Part shown: piece after piece, positions 8,899-17,330 of the stretch
How positions within the stretch are numbered: position 1 is the stretch's first letter
How the letters are laid out: every line of letters starts with the position of its first letter
Assembly (NCBI GenBank): GCA_963775805.1
Contig: CAVZKG010000004.1
Span: forward strand, 496,001-560,000
Length of the DNA: 64,000 nt
Origin: JAFAMB01 sp963775805
GTDB taxonomy: Bacteria > Verrucomicrobiota > Verrucomicrobiia > Chthoniobacterales > JAFAMB01
Direction: 5' to 3'
Notes under the pieces: generated by a model
The model's database searches: none
Told to the model about the DNA's origin: nothing
What the model saw: only the letters and a program-made list of their open reading frames with translations
Translations under genes and position numbers: made by a program

Positions 8899-9200
8899 CA
8901 GGCGAAGATTTCAATCTCACCAGAAGCCCACAGGCTGCCGGATACGAGGCGCGCCTTACCCATTGAGAGACGCCTATGATACATTCAGCTTCGTGATTTT
9001 GGAACGCAGATGTAAGTGATCCGCTTCAGATGGCGCAGATTACGCTAAAATCCTAATAGCACGAACGTTGCCGAACCGAAAGTATCATAGGCGTCTCGCC
9101 TGTGACCCCGGTTTTCGTCGGACGAGCCGGAACAAAAGCCATCCACTCCCTCCGCAAGCGCCTTGCGTTAAGTCAACGCATCTACGCCTCCTTCGTGTTC
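8899..9200. repeat. Intergenic repeat cluster with a 16-bp inverted pair (TAGGCGTCTC family)
   Basis: GAGACGCCTATGATAC at 8967-8982 is the exact reverse complement of GTATCATAGGCGTCTC at 9082-9097, so about 130 bases can fold back on themselves. The word TAGGCGTCTC is shared with 41498-41524 and, inverted, with 57844-57862. The right flank (about 9104-9180: CGTCGGACGAGCCGGAACAA, then a stretch with GCGTTAAGTCAACGCAT) resembles 57595-57650. The structure lies between convergent tpiA (+) and the RND adaptor (-), so it may also serve as a two-way terminator. No gene is supported. Confidence 0.55.
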
Positions 9201-10427
9201 TTATCCTTTTGCGTCAGGCTTTGGAGATGGCTTCGGAGTAGCCACCGTAACTGCCACGCCGTTCGCCAATCCGTCCGAAGGATTGATAATCACTTGGTCT
9301 GTTTCGCTTAATCCTTCAGCGATCTGGAGTTTGTCCCCAAGGTCCCGATTGATTACGACTTTCCGAATTTCGACCTTTCCGTCCGGGTGAACGACCCCGA
9401 CTGCCGGACCTTCCGCGCGGAACAAGAGCGCATTGGAAGGAATTGTCACAAGTCCGGTGCTGCCAACCAGTTTCAGTGTAATCTGAGCATATGCGCCCGG
9501 AAGCAACTCGTGGTTTTCATTGGGCACTTCGAGTTCGGTCAGAAGTGTACGAGAGCTCGGATCGATGGCCCCGGCGGTGTTGGTCACGTGCGCAGGGTAT
9601 TTCTTGCCTGGAAGCTCGTTCAATGTCAGATCAGCCTGCACGCCTTCCTTCACAAAACGCGCGAATGTTTGCGGTACGTTGATGTAAACTCGAAGCGGTG
9701 ATGTTTGTTCCATCCGAAACAATTGACCGCCAGAACCGGATGGCACGTACGCACCGATGTCGGTGTCTCGTTCCGTCACGATGCCGTCAAACGGCGCACG
9801 GACAATTTTGAAGTCCTCGAGTGCGGTTAGGGCGTTCACCGAGGCGGTATCGGCGTTGACTGACGCAACGCTCTGACGATAGGTGTCCGAGGCTGTGTCC
9901 ATATCTTGAGCAGCGATCACTCGGCGATTAAAGAGGTCCTCGTCGCGCTTGTATGTGACCTCCGCCAAGTCTCGAGCGGCTTCGGCCACTTTGAGCTGCG
10001 CTTTCGCTTGGCTCCACTGTTGGTCGACCTGCGGGGTATCGATCTCCGCCAGGATATCGCCAGCTTTGACCATTGCCCCGATCTCGAAGTACCACTTTTT
10101 GAGGTAGCCGCTTGTCTGGGCGAAGATCGGCGCTTCGATGTACGCTCTGGTCTGACCTGGGAGCTGCAGTGGAATGGTTGTGGATGCGGCTTCCGGATGG
10201 ATCACCGCCACGACCGTTTGGGAGGCTTCGTTGGACTGCGTTTGAAGATTGGTGGTTGCTGCGGTGCGGGATTTGATTCCCAGAACAGCCAACCCGATGA
10301 AAAGGACCCCGCCGACAAGAAAAGAGATCTTAACTCCTTTTCGACTGCTGGGGGGGTCGGTGGCTGGAGGCTTTTGTTCCAATGGCTTGGATTCTCTTAA
10401 CGTACCCTGACTCATTTTTCTCTCCAA
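9201..10427 (-). CDS. RND efflux periplasmic adaptor (membrane fusion protein, HlyD/AcrA type)
   Basis: Periplasmic adaptor linking an inner-membrane RND pump to an outer-membrane channel. The 408-residue product has a cytoplasmic start, one membrane anchor (about 30-48, ISFLVGGVLFIGLAVLG), a lipoyl/barrel-sandwich half at GYLKKWYFEIGAMVKAGDIL, an alpha-helical hairpin (about 125-200), the second lipoyl half ALEDFKIVRAPFDGIVTER, and a beta-barrel with a membrane-proximal domain. It starts 6 bases after the permease stop codon, so the two genes are one transcription unit. No TolC-like gene is in the window. Substrates cannot be predicted. Confidence 0.9.
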   Translation of the reverse strand: MERKMSQGTLRESKPLEQKPPATDPPSSRKGVKISFLVGGVLFIGLAVLGIKSRTAATTNLQTQSNEASQTVVAVIHPEAASTTIPLQLPGQTRAYIEAPIFAQTSGYLKKWYFEIGAMVKAGDILAEIDTPQVDQQWSQAKAQLKVAEAARDLAEVTYKRDEDLFNRRVIAAQDMDTASDTYRQSVASVNADTASVNALTALEDFKIVRAPFDGIVTERDTDIGAYVPSGSGGQLFRMEQTSPLRVYINVPQTFARFVKEGVQADLTLNELPGKKYPAHVTNTAGAIDPSSRTLLTELEVPNENHELLPGAYAQITLKLVGSTGLVTIPSNALLFRAEGPAVGVVHPDGKVEIRKVVINRDLGDKLQIAEGLSETDQVIINPSDGLANGVAVTVATPKPSPKPDAKG

Positions 10428-10433
10428 AAAATT

Positions 10434-13400
10434 TTAGCTGGCACTGTGAGCGGCAACGGGCGCCTGGCGGTTGTATCTGTTTTTGCGGACGATAGCGAAC
10501 ACTGTCGGGACGAAAAAGAGCGTTGCGACGGTCGCAAACAGCAGTCCTCCAATGACTGCTCGTCCCAGCGGAGCGTTCTGCTCGCCCCCTTCTCCCAAAC
10601 CCAAGGCCATCGGTACCATACCGATGATCATTGCCGCCGCGGTCATCAGCACCGGGCGTAACCGAACGTATCCTGCTTGAAGTGCCGCTCGGTGCGAATC
10701 CTTGTACTCTTCCAACACTTCATTTGCGAATGTGACAACCAGAACGCTGTTTGCCGTTCCAACGCCCATACACATGATCGCTCCCATTAAGGCGGGCACG
10801 CTGAGCGTCGTCCCCGTGATAAAGAGCATCCAGACAATGCCCGCGAGTGCGAGCGGCAACGCAGTGATGATGATCAACGGCTCTGTCCAGGATTGAAAAT
10901 TAACGACCATCAACAGGTAAACCAGCAGCATCGAGAAAATCAGACCGCCGATCAGACCTTCGAACGATTCTCTCATCGTTTGAACTTGGCCGCGTAAAAC
11001 TATTCGGCTTCCGCGGGGCAGATCTTTTTGGGCGCCATCTAGCACTTTCTGAATCTGATTTGCGACATATCCAAGGTCTTTCCCTTCTGTCGCACCGTAA
11101 ATGTCGATAACAGGCTGAATGTTATAGTGCGTCACGATCGGAGCCTCTTTGCCTCTGTTGAATTGAACGAGGTTTCCGAGAATCTGCGTCGGTGCGCCGG
11201 TTGCCGAGATGCCGGAAGTCGACGTACCCGTGCCCGTTCCTGCCGGGCCAAGAATCGGCAGGTTTTGCAACGAATCCAGCGAATTGATAGTGTACTGAGG
11301 CGATTGTGTATTGAGGCTGTAACTGACTCCATTTTTCGGATCGACCCAGAAATTTGGATTCGTCTGGACCGAACCGCTTAACGCTCCCAGTAGAGAATTG
11401 GCAACTTGGCTTTCCGTGATCCCGAGCTGTGAAGCGAGAGTCCGGTCGACGACAGTGTTAAGACGCGGCGTATCTTGCGGCTGCTGTACACGCACATCCA
11501 CGGCGCCCGGGATCCGCGAAATTTGGTTAACAAGCTTGTATGCAAGCGCTGAATCCGCTGCAACGTTGGCGCCGATAATCTGTATGTCCAGAGGTGCCGG
11601 CAATCCGAAATTGAGGATCTGGGCAACGATATCCGCCGGCGGGAACGAGGTAATGACGCCTGGGAAATCGTTGTGAATGCGCTTACGTACCTTGCTAACA
11701 AATCGAGCCGTTGGATCATGTTTTGCGTCCAGCGATACAAGGATATCAGCGTCGGCTGCGCTCGCGACACCGGAGTTCGAATAAGTGAGATTGATGCCGC
11801 TATAGGGCAATCCGATGTTATCGATTATCCCTTTTAGCTGATCCTTTGGGATTTCCTGCCGTATCGCGACCTCCATCTTATCCACTTGCCGTGCTACCTC
11901 TTCAATCCGCGTTCCGCTCTTCACACGGACATGCAATGTGAACTGTCCGGCATCGACCGCCGGGAAGAAGTCCTGACCCAGCCAAGGAACCAGGACCATC
12001 GACACCGCAGCAAAACCGATGAAGAGTATGACGACAATCCGCGTGTTTCTTAAACACATCGCGAGCAAGTCACGATATCCTTCGCGAAACGAATCAAACC
12101 GACGATTAAACTCGCGATTAATCGCCCCGAATATTCCGAAAATTGGATTGCCTCGTTTCGCGGGCGCTGCGCCTTTTCCTCCCTCTTGGTTATGCTTCGC
12201 GTGATCTCCTCCCAGCCAGTACATCGAGAGAGTTGGTACAAGCGTTCTGGAAAGAATATACGAAGCGAGCATCGCAAAGATGACGGCTTCCCCGAGGGGC
12301 GCGAACAAAAATTTCGCGGTGCCTCCCAGGAAGAAGATTGGGACGAACACGATACAGATGCAGAGAGTCGATACGAATGCCGGGACAGCGATCTGCGCTG
12401 CGCCATCCAGGATCCCGTCATGCAGAGACTTCCCTTCCTCCAGGTGCCGGTCGATGTTCTCGATCGTGACGGTGGCGTCATCGACGAGAATACCAACTGC
12501 CAACGCCAATCCGCCGAGCGTCATGATGTTGATGGTCTCCCCCAGAGCCGACAAGACGGCCAGCGAGGAAAGAATTGAAAGCGGAATGGAGACCGCGATA
12601 ATCAGTGTGCTGCGCCAACTTCCCAGGAACAGCAGGATCATCAGGGCCGTCAGGCAGCCCGCAATCACAGCCTCCTTGACCACTCCTTCGATCGCGGCGG
12701 TAACGAATATTGACTGATCGGCCAGAGTCTGAATGTTCAACCCCTCGGGCAGCGTCGGCTTAAGCCGCTCGACGAGCTGCTTTTCCCCTTGGACAATGTC
12801 CAGCGTGGAGGCTTTACCACTCTTCTGGATCACAACCATCGTTGCGCGTGACCCATCGAACCGGACGATGTTCGTTTGCGGTGTCGATCCGTCCGTCACA
12901 CTTGCGATGTCCCTGATATAGACTGTCGTTCCATTAACGGTACGAATCGGGATGTCGCCGATTTCTTTGATCGTTTTTGGACTCGCGTTCAGTCCGATAT
13001 CAAATTCCTGCTCGCCGATCTTGGCCGTGCCCGAAGGCAGAATAACGTTTTGCGCATTGACGGCATTAATCACATCGGCCGGAGAGATGCCCCGGGCCTG
13101 TAGTTGCTGATCGTCGATATTGATTGCAACCACGCGCTGTTTGCCACCGTACGGATACGGAACAGCCGCTCCTGGGACCGTGACGAGCTGTACCCGGAGG
13201 AAGTTGAGCGCGAGGTCGTTGAGTTGCTGTTCAGAAAAGTTGGCACCGCTCAAGCCGAGGCGCAGAACAGGCACGTTGGAGGCGCTAAAGCTCAAAATCA
13301 GCGGCGGAGTTTGTCCTGGAGGCAATTGCTTTAGAACTGCTTGAGAAGCGGCCGTCAATTGCGCCATAGCGATCGGAACGCTCGCGTTCGGTTGCAGGTA

Positions 13401-13682
13401 GATTTTAACGACACCAACGCCGTTGTATGTCGTGGATTCAATATGTTCGATGTCGTTAACGACGGTCGTGAGAATTCGCTCGAACGGCGACGTGATCCGG
13501 TTGGCAAAGTCCTCGGCCGGCATCCCGGTAAAGTTCCAGATCGCAGCACAAACCGGGATATTGATATCTGGAAAGATATCCTTCGGGGTCTTCAAGACGG
13601 AGAGAATTCCGGCGATCAGAATGAAGATAGCCAGAACAATAAAAGTGTACGGGCGCCTTAAAGCTAACTGGACGATCCACAT
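10434..13682 (-). CDS. RND-family efflux permease (AcrB/MdtB-like)
   Basis: Inner-membrane proton-driven export pump of 1082 residues. The first membrane helix follows MWIVQLALRRPYTF. Two large periplasmic loops come after helices 1 and 7, and there are about twelve membrane segments. The proton-relay aspartates lie in the TM4 motif LAVGILVDDATVTIEN. The signature GQDFFPAVDAGQF opens the second half. It is the first gene of a two-gene unit with its adaptor. A low-complexity GTGTGTSTSG loop sits in the second periplasmic region near 810-820. The repeat-filled gap upstream holds no regulator gene, so control of the pump is not apparent. Confidence 0.94.
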   Translation of the reverse strand: MWIVQLALRRPYTFIVLAIFILIAGILSVLKTPKDIFPDINIPVCAAIWNFTGMPAEDFANRITSPFERILTTVVNDIEHIESTTYNGVGVVKIYLQPNASVPIAMAQLTAASQAVLKQLPPGQTPPLILSFSASNVPVLRLGLSGANFSEQQLNDLALNFLRVQLVTVPGAAVPYPYGGKQRVVAINIDDQQLQARGISPADVINAVNAQNVILPSGTAKIGEQEFDIGLNASPKTIKEIGDIPIRTVNGTTVYIRDIASVTDGSTPQTNIVRFDGSRATMVVIQKSGKASTLDIVQGEKQLVERLKPTLPEGLNIQTLADQSIFVTAAIEGVVKEAVIAGCLTALMILLFLGSWRSTLIIAVSIPLSILSSLAVLSALGETINIMTLGGLALAVGILVDDATVTIENIDRHLEEGKSLHDGILDGAAQIAVPAFVSTLCICIVFVPIFFLGGTAKFLFAPLGEAVIFAMLASYILSRTLVPTLSMYWLGGDHAKHNQEGGKGAAPAKRGNPIFGIFGAINREFNRRFDSFREGYRDLLAMCLRNTRIVVILFIGFAAVSMVLVPWLGQDFFPAVDAGQFTLHVRVKSGTRIEEVARQVDKMEVAIRQEIPKDQLKGIIDNIGLPYSGINLTYSNSGVASAADADILVSLDAKHDPTARFVSKVRKRIHNDFPGVITSFPPADIVAQILNFGLPAPLDIQIIGANVAADSALAYKLVNQISRIPGAVDVRVQQPQDTPRLNTVVDRTLASQLGITESQVANSLLGALSGSVQTNPNFWVDPKNGVSYSLNTQSPQYTINSLDSLQNLPILGPAGTGTGTSTSGISATGAPTQILGNLVQFNRGKEAPIVTHYNIQPVIDIYGATEGKDLGYVANQIQKVLDGAQKDLPRGSRIVLRGQVQTMRESFEGLIGGLIFSMLLVYLLMVVNFQSWTEPLIIITALPLALAGIVWMLFITGTTLSVPALMGAIMCMGVGTANSVLVVTFANEVLEEYKDSHRAALQAGYVRLRPVLMTAAAMIIGMVPMALGLGEGGEQNAPLGRAVIGGLLFATVATLFFVPTVFAIVRKNRYNRQAPVAAHSAS

Positions 13683-13689
13683 AAATTAT

Positions 13690-14117
13690 TTATTGATAGA
13701 GAAATCCAGATGCCTACTTACGCGCATTACCTGGGAACAAGCAAGGTTAGTTGACCAGTCGGTCATATCTTGAACAATCCGCGATCCCCGGGCCGTTACC
13801 ATATTTTTCATTGGAATGATTCGCGCTTGTTCTAGGAGTTTTCGACTGGATCCGGTGTAAAAGGCAGAACGCAGAAGTAAGAAGGCAGAAGTAGGGGATG
13901 CGCTACGGCACGTGGCGTGAGCGATGGAAATCCTCTGCGTCTCTGTACGACAATGGTTGGAAACTTGTTTTTCTGCGAGGATTCCGAGGTCGTTCCCTAT
14001 CGTTGTTCCCTCTGGGACTCTTCCAAAGCGGAGCAAATAGATGATGCCCATCTAACCAGGTGTTCGCCGACACGCCGATACCGCATCTATTTGGTTGCGG
14101 CTTTTCGCCGCGCCGTA
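13690..14117. repeat. Intergenic stretch built of dispersed repeats (- strand copy of the ATCGGCGTGTCGGCGAA family)
   Basis: Read on the - strand from 14117, this shows a GCGGCGAAAAGCCGC hairpin head, GATGCGGTATCGGCGTGTCG, TTGCTCCGCTTTGGAAGAGT and GACCTCGGAATCCTCGCAGA, in the same order as pieces found at 90-207 and 3166-3290. It then runs into GCAGAAGTAAGAAGGCAGAA at about 13868-13890, a word repeated at 45252-45275. A long - strand open frame crosses the area but is repeat-derived and resembles no protein. The RND promoter should lie in the AT-rich 13683-13720 part. Confidence 0.6.
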
Positions 14118-15056
14118 CTACCGGTACACTTCACGAAATTCCCTGGGGCTTCGTCCTTCGACCTGCCGGAACAATCGGGTGAAATACGATGGATCTTCGA
14201 ATCCCAGCTCGTATGCAATCTCTGAAACGTTGAGATCTGAATGAGCCAAGAGCCTTTTCGATTCAAGTATCAGTCTGCCCTGCAGATGATCGGTCAAATT
14301 GCGGGCGGTCTCCTGGCGCACAAGCTGGTTGAGCCAACTCCGGGAGACACCAAGCAACTTTGCGATCTCCGACGCTGTCGTTAACTGGAATGGGCGAGCA
14401 TTAAGCTTTCGGAGAAATCGAGCGGTTAACGAGGAATATTTCCGGAACGAATTCGACGCAATCTGAGCGTCAAGGCATCGCCGGATCTCAACGAAAAGCA
14501 GGCGCAATAGAGCGGCGGTCGCCGACTGATGGCCGATCCGTTTTGACCTGGTTTCCTCGTACATCCGCTCGCAATAGGACTGAACGATTTCAATCGAAGG
14601 TCCGCGCACTGATAGCACGTTCCGGATCTGTGCAGGATCGAGCGGCGGACATTCCAAAAAAAGGTCTACCGTGTGCCCCTCTGCCTGGAGAAAGTCTTCC
14701 TGAAAGGATAAAATGAATCCTGCGGCTCGATTTTTTTCCCCGAACGTATGAACCGCCCCGGGCGGAACGAAAACCAGGGCGAATGCTTCCACAGGCAAAT
14801 GATAGAAATCAATGTTGAATGATGGGGCATCGCGGGTCATCCAAAATATCTGATAAAAGTCGTGCCGGTGCGGTCGTTCCCGGTTTTTTCGCAACTGCCC
14901 GGCTTCTTCGAACGTGCTAACGTGAAGCTTCTCAAACGCTCCCGTCGCATAGTCCGCGAAGCAGAAAATCGCAGGGACGGGGGTGATTCGATCAAAATTC
15001 GGCCTGGGACGATTTTCCACAAGAAAGCAATCGATTGACGTGTTTATGCGGCGCAA
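14118..15056 (-). CDS. AraC-family transcriptional regulator with cupin sensor domain
   Basis: DNA-binding regulator of 312 residues. The N-terminal half (about 20-150) looks like an AraC-type cupin: RHDFYQIFWMTRDAP and VFVPPGAVHTFGEKN. The C-terminal 100 residues form the double helix-turn-helix, with SEIAKLLGVSRSWLNQLVRQ and VSEIAYELGFEDPSYFTRLF. Its start overlaps the stop of the upstream FIST-domain gene by 13 bases on the same strand, so the pair is co-transcribed and probably coupled. The neighbours do not reveal target genes; the effector is unknown. Confidence 0.9.
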   Translation of the reverse strand: MRRINTSIDCFLVENRPRPNFDRITPVPAIFCFADYATGAFEKLHVSTFEEAGQLRKNRERPHRHDFYQIFWMTRDAPSFNIDFYHLPVEAFALVFVPPGAVHTFGEKNRAAGFILSFQEDFLQAEGHTVDLFLECPPLDPAQIRNVLSVRGPSIEIVQSYCERMYEETRSKRIGHQSATAALLRLLFVEIRRCLDAQIASNSFRKYSSLTARFLRKLNARPFQLTTASEIAKLLGVSRSWLNQLVRQETARNLTDHLQGRLILESKRLLAHSDLNVSEIAYELGFEDPSYFTRLFRQVEGRSPREFREVYR

Positions 15057-16285
15057 AGAATAACCGCTGAAGCGGTGTATCCGTGAAGAAAAGTCTTTCC
15101 GCCCACAGGGCCAATCTCGCCGTTACAGAAAAAGCCGGCCAAAGGGATATCTCCAAGCAGATTTGAGAGGGTTTCCGCGTCATGATCGCGCGTCCCGAAC
15201 AAATTTTTGCCTCGGCCCGAACACGAGAAAAGCAGCGTAGCGATCGCTCCTGACAGTTTTTCTTTCACCTGTTCGGTCGCCATCACGAGCTCTTCGTGCG
15301 CGGACTTGGAATCGCGCAATTGAAACTGAACCGTTTGCCCGACTCTTGGATGCGCCGACACTGCGAGGGCACCGATTTGTGGGTCGGCTCCCAAGATATT
15401 GCGAATCAAAAAATCTCCCTGTTTGAAGTTGTCGATATACTCGGAAATCGCCAGTCCAAGGAAAAGATTGTTTCGCACCGCATGACGTTGTTCCGCGGGG
15501 ATGCTCAAAAATGCCGCTTCCAATGCTTTGTAGGCCGGCAAATTACCTATCTCGAGAATCACGTTATCCTGCACCTTTGTAATAGGCGAGGCCTCACCGA
15601 TCGGGCGACAGCCCTGGCTCACAAGCGAACGGACAGCGAGACCCGGTTTAAATCCGACGAGCAGGATCGGTGCATCGCTTAACTCTCCATCCTTCACCAG
15701 GAAATAGTCTGGATCGGTTGAACTAGCGAGCCCACCGAGCATCGGGCAAGCAGGATAGGCTGCGCCCCAGCTCTCCAACCAGCTTTCAAACCCGCTACAA
15801 AGTGGATTGACCAGGGCAATCCAGGAAGTCACCGCGTTTGCCGCGAGACCGGTTGCCGCGTGCCAGTACTCCGGCCCGATCGATTCTTCGATCTGCTCTT
15901 CGCTGACTTCGATCACAGCGAAGCTATCGGCTGGCAGCGACATGAGAGTCAGACTCAAACTAGGTTCCTGCTCGATCTCTGTTCGATTGGCGATAACACC
16001 CCACGCCGAGCATCCGACGAGTTGGGGAACGTGCGCATGCAGCCTGATCAATTCGAGCGCGTCCTCAAGATAGGGCCGCCACTCTCTGGTTAAAAATACA
16101 AATCCGAGGGAAGCGTTCGACCCAAGTTCTTCCCGGAGCGATCTCGCGATATCAATGACCGCTTTCTCCGAGTATCCACCGGCCAATATCCCTGATGCTG
16201 CTCTCGGTATCATCCGCAACACTCTACGAGATGCTCTATCGGATTCAAAACCTTCTCTGAGCCGTTTTAGTCTCTGCCCAACCAT
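15044..16285 (-). CDS. FIST N/C-domain sensory protein
   Basis: The 413-residue protein matches the FIST domain pair (a predicted small-ligand sensor found in signal-transduction proteins). The N-terminal part has SLGFVFLTREWRPYLEDALE and LVGCSAWGVIAN. The middle has CPMLGGLASS. The C-terminal part has FLGLAISEYIDNFKQGDFLIRN, LLFSCSGRGKNLFG and GFFCNGEIGPVGGKTFLHGY. No kinase, receiver or output domain is fused and no membrane segment is obvious, so it is a stand-alone cytoplasmic sensor. It overlaps the start of an AraC regulator, which suggests a sensor-regulator pair, but the ligand and mechanism are inference. Confidence 0.85.
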   Translation of the reverse strand: MVGQRLKRLREGFESDRASRRVLRMIPRAASGILAGGYSEKAVIDIARSLREELGSNASLGFVFLTREWRPYLEDALELIRLHAHVPQLVGCSAWGVIANRTEIEQEPSLSLTLMSLPADSFAVIEVSEEQIEESIGPEYWHAATGLAANAVTSWIALVNPLCSGFESWLESWGAAYPACPMLGGLASSTDPDYFLVKDGELSDAPILLVGFKPGLAVRSLVSQGCRPIGEASPITKVQDNVILEIGNLPAYKALEAAFLSIPAEQRHAVRNNLFLGLAISEYIDNFKQGDFLIRNILGADPQIGALAVSAHPRVGQTVQFQLRDSKSAHEELVMATEQVKEKLSGAIATLLFSCSGRGKNLFGTRDHDAETLSNLLGDIPLAGFFCNGEIGPVGGKTFLHGYTASAVILCAA

Positions 16286-16321
16286 ACCACAGCCTGGTCA
16301 GGAGCGAAGCAAAACTCCTGG

Positions 16322-16395
16322 CACCATGCATCGATTCGGTTGCGGCTTCCGCCGTTGCGAAAGCTATGGTGGACAGGTCGCCGCGCTGTGTTACT
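16322..16395. repeat. Partial copy of the GCTTCCGCC...AAAGCTATGG repeat
   Basis: The gap before the CoaB-like gene contains TTGCGGCTTCCGCCGTTGCG and then AAAGCTATGGTGGACAGGTC. The same words occur in the ends of the element at 3125-3437 and, extended, at 57709-57765. Confidence 0.45.
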
Positions 16396-16419
16396 TCCGG
16401 ACAGGAGACTTGAACACAA

Positions 16420-17079
16420 ATGCGGATAGTCATTACGGGAGGCCCTGGCAGCGAGCCGATCGATCGGGTGCGATTTATCACCAACCAGTCGACTGGTGAA
16501 TTGGCAGTCAAGCTCGCTCGACGGTTTGGAGATGCGGGGCATCGCGTCGAGTTGTTTTTGGGAAATGGCGCGATCTGGCGTTTGGAAACGGCCACCTATT
16601 TCCAGACAACAAATGATCTCGAGCGTCTGCTTAATAAGGTCGTACAGCGTGACTGCGTGGACTTGGTGTTGCACGCCGCGGCGCTTTCCGATTTCGGCGT
16701 TGGCGAAACGATCGTTTCCGGCAGACGATCAGAAGCTGCCAAAATCCCAAGCGACGCAGATTCCGTGCTGCTGCGTCTCGTGCCCTGTCCAAAATTGATT
16801 CGTCAGTTACGGCATCTGTTTCCGAAGGCTTATATTCTTGGTTGGAAGTTCGAACTGGACGGGAATCCGGCCGATGTCGTTGAGAAAGGTGTACACCAAA
16901 TTCGATCCAACGAGACGGATGCCTGTATTGTAAACGGAGCAGCATTTGGTCCTGGATTTGGATTTTGCACTCCCGCAGGACTTGTCCAGACCATCCCCAC
17001 AAGAGATTCCCTCGCGGATTGGCTGCTGGAGAGGCTTACGGCAGAAATTGCTCGGCGTGCTGCGGGGTTGGAACAATAG
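16420..17079 (+). CDS. coaB: CoaB-like phosphopantothenoylcysteine synthase domain protein
   Basis: Predicted to join 4'-phosphopantothenate and cysteine in coenzyme A synthesis. At 219 residues it corresponds to the C-terminal (CoaB) half of the usual CoaBC fusion. Visible family features: GGPGSEPIDRVRFITNQSTG at the start, AALSDF (like AAVADF), one lysine at the KIPSD position where E. coli has KIKK, ILGWKFE, and DACIVNGAAFGPGFGF (like DxIVAN). Divergence from the consensus is moderate. A separate CoaC flavoprotein would be needed elsewhere. It could instead be a related DNA/pantothenate-metabolism flavoprotein of unknown role. Confidence 0.68.
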   Translation: MRIVITGGPGSEPIDRVRFITNQSTGELAVKLARRFGDAGHRVELFLGNGAIWRLETATYFQTTNDLERLLNKVVQRDCVDLVLHAAALSDFGVGETIVSGRRSEAAKIPSDADSVLLRLVPCPKLIRQLRHLFPKAYILGWKFELDGNPADVVEKGVHQIRSNETDACIVNGAAFGPGFGFCTPAGLVQTIPTRDSLADWLLERLTAEIARRAAGLEQ

Positions 17080-17157
17080 CCTGAGCGGCAGTTTGTATTC
17101 GATGAAAACTGTTGCATCCAGACTTCCATGAACTATCCTCGAAATTCTCGTCTTTCT

Positions 17158-17232
17158 GCGCGATTAGCTCAGTGGTAGAGCGCTTGCTTCACACGCAAGA
17201 AGTCACAGGTTCGAACCCTGTATCGCGCACCA
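17158..17232 (+). tRNA. tRNA-Val (anticodon CAC)
   Basis: Full cloverleaf: acceptor GCGCGAT pairs with ATCGCGC, D arm GCTC/GAGC, anticodon stem CTTGC/GCAAG with loop TTCACAC, T arm ACAGG TTCGAAC CCTGT, discriminator A and an encoded CCA at 17230-17232. Confidence 0.96.
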
Positions 17233-17330
17233 ATTCGGACCCTTTGTTACGCACGGTGCGAGAAACGGACACTTCAACTTGATGTTGCTAATGCTCATCT
17301 GGTGCGAATGTTGGTGAGATCAAAGTCGCT

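Noticed and set aside
8899..9200. A secG or tRNA gene after tpiA, as in many genomes
   Set aside because: No frame with SecG features and no cloverleaf found; the space is filled by an inverted-repeat cluster.
13686..14051. A 121-codon - strand frame upstream of the RND pump, considered as a regulator gene
   Set aside because: It reads through dispersed repeat sequence shared with 90-207 and 3166-3290, and shows no helix-turn-helix.
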